Shown: positions 34,957 to 41,830 of the stretch, in pieces
How positions within the stretch are numbered: position 1 is the first letter of the stretch
Layout of the letters: every line of letters begins with the position of its first letter
Source: Methylocaldum marinum
GTDB taxonomy: Bacteria > Pseudomonadota > Gammaproteobacteria > Methylococcales > Methylococcaceae
Direction: 5' to 3'
Assembly (NCBI RefSeq): GCF_003584645.1
Contig: NZ_AP017928.1
Coordinates: 5,903,501-5,967,500, forward strand
DNA: 64,000 nt
Notes under the pieces: generated by a model
What the model was told of the DNA's origin: nothing
Seen by the model: the letters and a program-made list of their open reading frames with translations, nothing else
Database searches by the model: none
Program-made: the position numbers and the translations under genes

Positions 34957-35258
34957 GGGGTTTCCCCTCCGGCCTCGACCACTCGATATTCGACGATGCG
35001 GGCGCCGAAACGCCGGAGATCCTCGGCCGACAGCTCGCGCCCCCGCCATTCCGGCGGTATTTCCAGGGCCAGATGAAAATAACGCGCGCCGAGCGCGCAC
35101 ACCTCCGCCGCCAAATGGACGGGCAGGGTGCCGATCACGCAATCCCCGGCTTTCACCTCCGCGATGTCCATGTGCGCCAATTGCCGGTCGACGGCAATTC
35201 CGCTCTCGCGCGCCCATTCGACGGCGCCGGGATGACGGGTTACGAAATATGTCGTCAT
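34953..35258 (-). CDS. csx16: Csx16 family ring nuclease
   Basis: This 101-residue protein starts MTTYFVTRHPGAVEWARESG and continues with GDCVIGTLPVHLAAEVCALGARYFHL, the Csx16 signature. Csx16 proteins occur only in type III CRISPR loci and act as ring nucleases that degrade cyclic oligoadenylates, switching effectors off. ATG 35258 is chosen as the conserved start. It is first in the csx16-nudix-cad1 operon, so the off-switch is made with the effector. Confidence 0.88.
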   Translation of the reverse strand: MTTYFVTRHPGAVEWARESGIAVDRQLAHMDIAEVKAGDCVIGTLPVHLAAEVCALGARYFHLALEIPPEWRGRELSAEDLRRFGARIVEYRVVEAGGETP

Positions 35259-35331
35259 AGGTAATACATGCTCAGTGGGAATATCCAATGAGTTCGGTCT
35301 TATTCATTGTTTCATTGATTTACTAATGGTC

Positions 35332-35566
35332 AAGAAAGTAAAGTCGCAAGAGCTCCCTCTCCGTCCGGGACAAATCGGCAGGGCGAGTCGCAACGCGACG
35401 AGCGGGCAGGCCAGGGATGGGCTGCCCCGGACTCGCCAGCGAAGCGGGACAGCGTAGCGTGGCGAGGCCGGTTTGCACGCGCGAGCGCCGCTTGCGGCTC
35501 CGCACAGGGAATGTGCGGAGTGATTGGGTTGGGGTGAGGGCGATTCGAATAGGACTTTATTTTCTT
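35332..35566. repeat. expanded MITE-like element
   Basis: It has the same 12-bp ends as the element at 22697-22778 (AAGAAAGTAAAG at 35332; CTTTATTTTCTT at 35555, one mismatch) but carries an inserted GCCGCTTGCGGCTCCGCACAGGG-type repeat. No gene is seen in 35259-35985; bases 35595-35710 hold an inverted CACCTCGAAAA / TTTTCGAGGTG pair and CTTCGA-type repeats. Confidence 0.7.
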
Positions 35567-35988
35567 TTCGCACAGCAATAACCCTTAGAGGGCACCTCGA
35601 AAAACCTGTTCCGTTCATGCTTCGATGAGCTCGGCACGAACGGAACATATTGATTTTCATAGCTCCGTTCGCACTGAGCTTGTCGAAGTGCGGGGTTTTC
35701 GAGGTGCCTTAGAGGGCATGCCGAGAAACAAGCGTATCTTTCGCGAACGATGCCCGTCCTGAGCCCGGTCGAAGGGCCTGTCCCGAATCCGGTCGAAGAC
35801 CGGTTCCCTGAAGTCAACGCATCCGCATCCCGCCGCTTTGAATACTCCCCGGCTTTCGGCTTTTTTCATGTGCTTTCCCGTGGAAGGCTTTTCGTTATGC
35901 GGTCTCGGTTCAAATCCGCCACGACCGGCAGACCGTAGGATGCGGTGAGGCACGAACCGCATCTTTCGAGTTTCGACGTTCCCGAAGG

Positions 35989-36215
35989 CACTGTTTGCGA
36001 TTGGAAGGGTGGCTCCGGTGCTCCCGGAGACACCGTTTGCGATTGGAAGGGTGGCTCCGGTGCTCCCGGAGACACCGTTTGCGATTGGAAGGGTGGCTCC
36101 GGTGCTCCAGGAGACACCGTTTGCGATTGGAAGGGTGGCTTCGGCGCTCCCGAAGACACCGTTTGCGATTGGAAGGGTGGCTTCGGCGCTCCCGAAGACA
36201 CCGTTTGCGATTGGA
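35989..36215. repeat. 42-bp tandem repeat, about 5.4 copies
   Basis: Units begin CACCGTTTGCGATTGGAAGG at 36031, 36073, 36115, 36157 and 36199 (first variant unit at 35989). The period is a multiple of three, so several frames stay open on both strands. The second and third full units differ from the last ones at a few positions (CTCCGGTGCTC versus TTCGGCGCTC). It abuts the trailer end of array 1. Confidence 0.9.
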
Positions 36216-36292
36216 GACGCATCGGTCGAGAACGGGAACGATGCGGTTCCCTCCGGTCACCGCATCCTACGGCTTTTTTATTCATGTTCTTT

Positions 36293-37020
36293 ATGGATAC
36301 CCCTTCTTTATCAGGTCTCGATTCAAACCATCTTCTCAGACCGGGAGCATGAGCGTGCTGTGTCTTAATCCCTTCTTTATCAGGTCTCGATTCAAACGCC
36401 CTGTTGTGCTGGCAGCACGGCAAAGCATCCGTCTTAATCCCTTCTTTATCAGGTCTCGATTCAAACCGAAAGCTAGCGCAGACAGCTAGAACGAATAGTG
36501 TCTTAATCCCTTCTTTATCAGGTCTCGATTCAAACCCATCCGGAAGTCTAAGAGCCCAATGGCCAAGGAGTCTTAATCCCTTCTTTATCAGGTCTCGATT
36601 CAAACGCAATGTGGGAAGGAACATAACCGGAAACGGTTTGTCTTAATCCCTTCTTTATCAGGTCTCGATTCAAACGGTATGGCGAACGTGAATAGCATTG
36701 CAGGGCTCCGTCTTAATCCCTTCTTTATCAGGTCTCGATTCAAACCAACGGTGCGATGTACCTGGCCCCCGCGATCAGTCTTAATCCCTTCTTTATCAGG
36801 TCTCGATTCAAACCCGGAAGGGCGATGAATACGCCCTCCAGACTTCGGTCTTAATCCCTTCTTTATCAGGTCTCGATTCAAACGTGGCGGTATTGGGGTA
36901 TGTTGACGCATGGTTGGTCTTAATCCCTTCTTTATCAGGTCTCGATTCAAACAAGAAAAATATTGGTTTTCGAACGGTTTCCATGTCTTAATCCCTTCTT
37001 TATCAGGTCTCGATTCAAAC
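36293..37020 (-). CRISPR. CRISPR array 1: 11 repeats, 10 spacers
   Basis: The 36-nt repeats read GTCTTAATCCCTTC...GATTCAAAC on the plus strand. The lowest-coordinate repeat (36293-36328) is degenerate at its first bases, and an AT-rich leader shared with array 2 lies beyond the last repeat at 37020. Both point to transcription on the minus strand, giving crRNA 5' handles ATTAAGAC. Spacers are about 33-38 nt. The repeat is identical to array 2. Confidence 0.97.
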
Positions 37021-37112
37021 GGCTTGTGTCTAAAACACCTCCATATTCAATAGTTTACAAAGGGGGTTGCAGAAAAATCGGCTTGCCGAAAAGTTAGCGT
37101 CGAGCGACGGCG
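37021..37112 (-). promoter_or_regulatory. leader of CRISPR array 1
   Basis: AT-rich sequence conserved with 53457-53545 and 30750-30832 (GTGTCTAAAACACCTCCATA, TTACAAAGGGGGTTG, GAAAAGTTAGCG). It contains the array promoter and the integration anchor by inference. Confidence 0.8.
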
Positions 37113-37124
37113 ATTTTCGGAGCG

Positions 37125-37607
37125 TCATGCGGGCAACTCGACACGGGTCGGAAATTCGGGCGCCAGGGTGCTGTGTTCGAGCCGGGCGTGGTTGTTGTAG
37201 AACAGCATTTCGCCGTCTTCCCGGCACACCCAGAATTCGCGCGCGCCACGGGCGAAATAAAGTTCCTTCTTTTCCTCCGTTTCGGCCCGGCCGTTTGACG
37301 GCGAAAGCACTTCGACCACGATTTCAGGGGCTTCCGGGGAAGGATTGGCCAAACCGCGGTGGGCGAAAAACTCCGCGCTGGCCCAAACCGCGTCGGCCAC
37401 TTTTACGCCCTCGGAGGTTTGTACGCTGCACTCGGACAATACCCGTCCGTGGGGAAGATGTTGCCTCAGCAGGTTCAAAATCTCGCCTTGGAGCCGGGAA
37501 CGTTTGTCGGTGGCCGGACTCATGACGATATGCCCCCAGCGGTCGGTTTCGAATTTGAAGGGAAGGTCCTTGAATAACGGGTTATCGCAGATGTCTTGCC
37601 AGTTCAT
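37125..37607 (-). CDS. Uma2 family endonuclease-fold protein (DUF820)
   Basis: This 160-residue protein has a PD-(D/E)xK-like Uma2 core: VKVADAVWASAEFF, APEIVVEVLSPSNGRAETEEKKELYF and GAREFWVCREDGEM. Asp, Glu and Lys of the fold are present (ADAV, EVLSPS, KKELYF). Uma2 proteins are very widespread, especially in cyanobacteria, and their role is unknown. ATG 37607 has GGAGA upstream. It lies between csm5 and the array 1 leader; a direct CRISPR function is not established. Confidence 0.85.
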   Translation of the reverse strand: MNWQDICDNPLFKDLPFKFETDRWGHIVMSPATDKRSRLQGEILNLLRQHLPHGRVLSECSVQTSEGVKVADAVWASAEFFAHRGLANPSPEAPEIVVEVLSPSNGRAETEEKKELYFARGAREFWVCREDGEMLFYNNHARLEHSTLAPEFPTRVELPA

Positions 37608-37660
37608 GACGTGTTCTCCGCTGACGGAAGAATCCGATAAATAGAATCGGTGCAAGCTCA

Positions 37661-39331
37661 TCATGGCGCCATGAGACTGCGCAAGAGTTTTTTGCGCTTG
37701 CCGTCGTCCTTGCGGATGCCGAGCCAGTCGAATATCTCGACGGCTACGGGGTGCAAGGCCTGGCGGTCGGATTCGTCCCAATTCGCCGTCTCCTGGATCA
37801 GATTTCGTAAGCGGTCGTACAACTGGCTGCCGGGACCTTTGCCCTTATTGCCGGCAGTCATTTCGCCACGCAGGGTTTCGGTCCTCTGCTGGTTTTCCGA
37901 CATGGCCGCGAGACGGGCGGCTTGGGCTTCCGCTTTTGCGGTCTCTTCGGCGGCTTGCCGCCGCGCGTCGGCTTCGGCTCGGGAGCGTTCGGCCCGCAGC
38001 CGCTCGGCCTCGGATTTCCGCTTTTGTTCCTGTTCCAGTCGATCGTAGGCCGCTTGCGCGGTGCGCCGGAGGAAGGCGTGCGTTTCACGCAGGCCGGCAT
38101 CGTCGAGTTCAACCAGTATCCAGCCGAAGGGGAGCATGGCGCCCGTCTGGTCTTTGGCATCGGCGGCAAGCCATAGCGTGGTTGCGTGGTCAAGATATTT
38201 GGGCGGTTGACCTTGCTTCTGCATGATTTCGATACAGCGCACGCTGTCTAACGTGGTGTGCTCAGCCCCCGAGTGCTTGCCAATACGGAGGAGAAATATT
38301 TGTCCGCGATTTCGCGCTTCCTTTAGTTCGCCGGACAGTAGCTTTCTCAAAGAGTTGATCCAATCAGTATCGGCGTACTGCAGGTCTTGCAGCGCGTCGA
38401 GTTCGTTGTGCAAACGTGGGAAATAGTAGTCGTTACAGACTTCGGCTAGGTCCGAGACGCTCTCGAAGGGAAGCTTGTTTTGCCAGCGACTCAATTCCCT
38501 GCTCGACAGAAGGGTCAATTCCGTTTGAAAGCTGCGACTGCGATGGGCGCCCAGGCACTCAAGCAAGGTGTATAAATCCCGCTCTTCGGCCATTGACTTT
38601 TTCTTTGAGCGTCCTTTCTTTCGATTGACCGCATATCTGATTTCCAGTCCATCCAATCCGTCCGGATGGTGATATGGCGCATCTCCGATCTTGAGCAGTC
38701 GTAAAGGGTCTTCGGTGACATGACTGTATTTCAGTAACTTACCTGGAACATCCCGGCCTGTCAGCCGTAGATTGCGCTGAACGTTCCGTTTCGCCGCACG
38801 CTGATCCGTTGCGTTTTCATAGCTATGGACGGCGTCGTTCACTGCCTTCTTTAGGTGATCGGCGTACTGCCGGTCCTTTTTCAGACATGTGTCCAGAATC
38901 GCGGTCCGTATTGCCCCTTTGAGGCTACTGCCTGGAATGTAAGGTCGTTGTGTGTGGAGGTTGAAGGTATTGCGCTGGATTGCAAGTTTGTTCGTATCTT
39001 TTTTTCCTTCAATGCTGTCTCGATAGAATCCCTCCAAGGCGGGCGAAACCGGCATGGCATGTTGCGCATAAGTCTTGAGTAACGCGCGTTTGTCGTGGAT
39101 GAACTTTTGCATCCGACGGATGGCGGCCTGACCTTCGCGAATTTCCGCCAATTTAGCAAGCTCATGTAGCTCCGCTGGTTTCAATGCTTCCAACAACTGC
39201 AACTCCCCGAAATAGTGCAGGTAACCCTCGTCGATGACGTAATTGGTGGGGTAATAATCTTCGCCGCTGCCGATGTGCACCGGGGTGAGCGTCGAGATGT
39301 AAACGGTTTGGGTGTTTAAGAAAGAACTCAC
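37661..39331 (-). CDS. csm5: type III-A effector subunit Csm5, enlarged
   Basis: This 556-residue RAMP protein has the glycine-rich and PGSSLKGAIRTAIL motifs of Csm5, which caps the crRNA 3' end of the Csm complex. Most Csm5 proteins are 350-400 residues; this one has an added charged coiled coil (EQEQKRKSEAERLRAERSRA, about 450-500) and a C-terminal helical domain (ESDRQALHPVAVEIFDWLG). GTG 39331 overlaps the csm4 stop and follows GGAGGAAGCACA, so it is chosen over the longer frame. It is the last csm gene. Confidence 0.92.
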   Translation of the reverse strand: MSSFLNTQTVYISTLTPVHIGSGEDYYPTNYVIDEGYLHYFGELQLLEALKPAELHELAKLAEIREGQAAIRRMQKFIHDKRALLKTYAQHAMPVSPALEGFYRDSIEGKKDTNKLAIQRNTFNLHTQRPYIPGSSLKGAIRTAILDTCLKKDRQYADHLKKAVNDAVHSYENATDQRAAKRNVQRNLRLTGRDVPGKLLKYSHVTEDPLRLLKIGDAPYHHPDGLDGLEIRYAVNRKKGRSKKKSMAEERDLYTLLECLGAHRSRSFQTELTLLSSRELSRWQNKLPFESVSDLAEVCNDYYFPRLHNELDALQDLQYADTDWINSLRKLLSGELKEARNRGQIFLLRIGKHSGAEHTTLDSVRCIEIMQKQGQPPKYLDHATTLWLAADAKDQTGAMLPFGWILVELDDAGLRETHAFLRRTAQAAYDRLEQEQKRKSEAERLRAERSRAEADARRQAAEETAKAEAQAARLAAMSENQQRTETLRGEMTAGNKGKGPGSQLYDRLRNLIQETANWDESDRQALHPVAVEIFDWLGIRKDDGKRKKLLRSLMAP

Positions 39332-40299
39332 TGTGCTTCCTCCCATTGCACGCCGAAGACCGGGGCGTAGCCTTGATGGACCGCGGTGCCGATCGCTTTG
39401 GAAACGCCGCCGATGCCCCGTCCCGTGATACGGGCGGAGGGCTCGAAGATCGCGGGTGTGAGGATGGCGAAACTGTCGGCCGTCAACACCGGGTTCTTGA
39501 ACGGCTTCCCGCCGAGCACGGCGCGGTCGCCGTGGCGGCCGAAGCGGGTGAAGGTTTCGTAGTAACAACGCTCGGCTTTCCATTGCTGCCCTTGGGGAGC
39601 GCTGGGCGCCAGGGTCAGCCAGGCGTTCGGGGCGGCAGGACGTGGCGGGTCATAAGGCGCCGCTTTCAGAACCTCGAGCTTGCCGAGTCCGCTGGAGGCG
39701 TCCTTGCCGTAGCCCTGCTGGCCTACGGCCATGAGAGCTTCACTCAGGTTCTCAAGCGTGAAGTCGAGGCGGTTTTCATCCAGCGCCGCGTAAATCGACA
39801 AACGCACCTCGGGGTGATACCAGGTCAGCGCCCGATCGTACGGCGCGAACCCGGTTTCACCGGCCCCGGTGGTGCCGGTCAGTCGGTTCAGGCTGTTGTG
39901 AGTGCGGTTTTCGTGGCGGAGAAACGGCCCCTTCAGTTGCAGCCGGTCCATCATGTCGGCTTCGCTCAGTGCTTCCTGCCCCCAGGCGCCGACCGGCTTC
40001 GTCAACACGTCCTCCGGCAGCCAGCGCCGGGCCTTGATCTGCTTGCGTTCCCTGGGGTTTTCCGTATCGAGACCGAGCAGATGCGGAGGGGCGGCGGGGC
40101 GAGCTAGGAAACCCTCCGGCACGGGGTCCGAAAGCACCAGGAACGGCCGGAAATCGGTGTAGCCTTGCAGGAGTTCGATCAGCCTGGCTTCGCCCCAAAG
40201 ATTACGGATCGCCCAGCAGCACTGGCCGAACAGGGTGTCGCCCTTGAGCGGCGTGGCGAAGGCGGTTCCGGGATGTATCAGAATGCGGTAAAGCTTCAC
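39328..40299 (-). CDS. csm4: type III-A effector subunit Csm4
   Basis: This 323-residue RAMP protein (Cas5-like) binds the crRNA 5' handle and Cas10. It starts MKLYRILIHPGTAFATPLKGDTLFG, with the glycine-rich GQQGYGKDASSGLGKLEV and a C-terminal GRGIGGVSKAIGTAVHQGYAP. It is coupled to csm5 by a 4-base overlap and follows the antitoxin-like gene by one base. Confidence 0.94.
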   Translation of the reverse strand: MKLYRILIHPGTAFATPLKGDTLFGQCCWAIRNLWGEARLIELLQGYTDFRPFLVLSDPVPEGFLARPAAPPHLLGLDTENPRERKQIKARRWLPEDVLTKPVGAWGQEALSEADMMDRLQLKGPFLRHENRTHNSLNRLTGTTGAGETGFAPYDRALTWYHPEVRLSIYAALDENRLDFTLENLSEALMAVGQQGYGKDASSGLGKLEVLKAAPYDPPRPAAPNAWLTLAPSAPQGQQWKAERCYYETFTRFGRHGDRAVLGGKPFKNPVLTADSFAILTPAIFEPSARITGRGIGGVSKAIGTAVHQGYAPVFGVQWEEAQ

Positions 40300-40300
40300 G

Positions 40301-40510
40301 TCAAGTCTCCCAGTGTTCCCGCGTGAGCGGATCGCCTTCCCAAGCTCCGGCCGTCGCTTCGAAGAAGCCGACAGGCCAGCCGTGGCCGTCCTTTTCCACG
40401 GGACCTTCTTCCAACGGACGAAAAGTGATTTCTACGCGCTTGTGCCGAAATTCCGATGGCACGGGGACGGTTTCCGGCGCAGCGTCGATGATTTGACGGA
40501 CGGTGTTCAT
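40301..40510 (-). CDS. antitoxin-like small protein inside the csm operon
   Basis: This 69-residue protein begins MNTVRQIIDAAPETVPVPSE; a 'WPVGFFEATAGAWEGDPLTRE' end is typical of small VapB-type or DUF2281-like antitoxins. ATG 40510 is preceded by GGAGG at 8 bases. It sits between csm3 (16 bp) and csm4 (1 bp) in one transcript, and no PIN or other toxin gene is next to it. It could be a stranded antitoxin or a recruited regulator or addiction element of the Csm operon. Confidence 0.7.
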   Translation of the reverse strand: MNTVRQIIDAAPETVPVPSEFRHKRVEITFRPLEEGPVEKDGHGWPVGFFEATAGAWEGDPLTREHWET

Positions 40511-40526
40511 TCGGATCGCCTCCAAT

Positions 40527-41243
40527 TCAAAACAGCGTTTCGGGTAAATCGAATGCCTGCCCGTTGAGCGTTAGACCGTCGAATTCAATCTTGCCATACC
40601 CTCGCGAACCGGACCCGCCGATGCCGTCGAGCGTCAGCATTTTGAGGCCGATTTTCACCAGGTCCAGCAGGTCGGTATCGTTTTCGTCCAGCACCTTCAG
40701 GTTAAGCCTGAAGGTGAATTTCGCTCCCGCCGGAACACGCTCCGTTTGGCGGGGATTATCGGCCACGCCGGTGATGCGGTTGATGCTGTTTTCGCTCTTG
40801 GCTTCGGTGTAGAGATAGTTATTGTCACGAACGAATTGCCGATGTTCCTCGGTCAGATTGCAGTCCCAGAACGCCATGCGGGTCGGGCCGTATTTTTCCG
40901 CCGCGTCTCCGGCGTCGCCGGAAATGCCGAAAAGACGGATGATGGCTTCGGCATCTCGGCGCTGACGCTCGTTCATATCCTTCAAATGGTCCACGGAAAC
41001 CGGCTTGCCCGGATTGCCTTTCTTGTCCTTGCAAAGCGCGACAATACCCGCGCGCCATTCCAGCAGGCTGCGCATCTTGCCCTTGAGGCTGGAGCCGGGA
41101 ATGTAGGGTTCCTGGGTATAGGGATGCTTGATGACAGGGTTGTCCATCCCGCCGATGTGCATTTCTTCGTTGCCGGCGCCAATGCGTAGGCCGGTCAGGA
41201 GTTTGATTTCGCCGCTGATCTGGTTGATGGCTTTGAGTTGCAT
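40527..41243 (-). CDS. csm3: type III-A backbone ribonuclease Csm3
   Basis: This 238-residue RAMP (Cas7 family) forms the filament and cuts target RNA every six bases. The catalytic Asp34 is present (IGGMDNPVIKHPYT), as are PGSSLKGKMRSLLEW and the C-terminal GIGGSGSRGYGKIEF glycine-rich loop. Length is normal for the family. Confidence 0.96.
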   Translation of the reverse strand: MQLKAINQISGEIKLLTGLRIGAGNEEMHIGGMDNPVIKHPYTQEPYIPGSSLKGKMRSLLEWRAGIVALCKDKKGNPGKPVSVDHLKDMNERQRRDAEAIIRLFGISGDAGDAAEKYGPTRMAFWDCNLTEEHRQFVRDNNYLYTEAKSENSINRITGVADNPRQTERVPAGAKFTFRLNLKVLDENDTDLLDLVKIGLKMLTLDGIGGSGSRGYGKIEFDGLTLNGQAFDLPETLF

Positions 41244-41259
41244 GAGCGTTTCCCCGGGT

Positions 41260-41352
41260 TATTTCGGACCGTATAGCTTGTAGAAACTTGCGATCAATGG
41301 GATTGTCGGGCGGTCGCGTCTTGGTATTTCGGACCGTATAGCTTGTAGAAAC
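41260..41352. repeat. 28-bp direct repeat at the end of csm2
   Basis: TATTTCGGACCGTATAGCTT and following bases occur at 41260-41287 and 41325-41352. The second copy encodes the csm2 end (FYKLYGPK); the first lies past the stop, encoding the same residues in an open frame. This is a partial 3' duplication of csm2, or the sign that the stop at 41294 is a frameshifted end. Confidence 0.8.
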
Positions 41353-41818
41353 CCATGAAGGCTTCCATGAACAATTTGAAGTTCTTGAATGCTTCGGGCT
41401 TGTCCGGTTCGAGCTGACGCAAGCCATGCCGCAGTAACGTCAGAAAATTCTGGTCTATCAGTTCGCGGGACTCCGCATAGGCCGCCTTGGCGTTGAGCAT
41501 CTTGATGAGCGGCAGGTATTGGGTGCCGTAAATCCTGATTCGCTCGTCCTCCTTCAGCTGGCGTATCCGCTGGTCCCACATGACAATCTCGTCGTAGAAG
41601 CGGCGGAGCTGGGTGGATTTGTTCTTGTCTCTCTTGCTGGCTTTTGCCGATTTCGCGATTTCCTCGGCCGCGCGTTCGGCGGTCGCGTCGAACAAGTCTC
41701 CGTTCGGGTTCGCGACGTCGATCTGCTTCAGGATTTCTTCCAGTTCCCTTGACGGCCCCCTATCCTGATTTTGTCTGCCGCCGCTCTGCTGCGGCCTGCT
41801 TTTGTCGTAATAGCTCAT
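41294..41818 (-). CDS. csm2: type III-A small subunit Csm2
   Basis: This 174-residue helical protein has the Csm2 core (STQLRRFYDEIVMWDQRIRQL, LIKMLNAKAAYAESRELID, GLRQLEPDKPEAFKNFKLFMEAFMGFYK). It has a long polar N-terminal extension (about 1-35). It forms the inner filament of the Csm complex. The last ten residues follow a duplicated 28-bp stretch, so the natural end could be slightly different. Confidence 0.92.
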   Translation of the reverse strand: MSYYDKSRPQQSGGRQNQDRGPSRELEEILKQIDVANPNGDLFDATAERAAEEIAKSAKASKRDKNKSTQLRRFYDEIVMWDQRIRQLKEDERIRIYGTQYLPLIKMLNAKAAYAESRELIDQNFLTLLRHGLRQLEPDKPEAFKNFKLFMEAFMGFYKLYGPKYQDATARQSH

Positions 41819-41830
41819 GGGTTCCCCCCT

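Noticed and set aside
35866-36624. Minus-strand 252-codon frame with repeated FQSQTVS units, running into CRISPR repeats
   Set aside because: It is produced by the 42-bp tandem repeat and the CRISPR array being open in one frame.
36600-37020. Frames reading NRDLIKKGLRP or SLSGLDSN repeatedly
   Set aside because: These are translations of the 36-nt CRISPR repeat.
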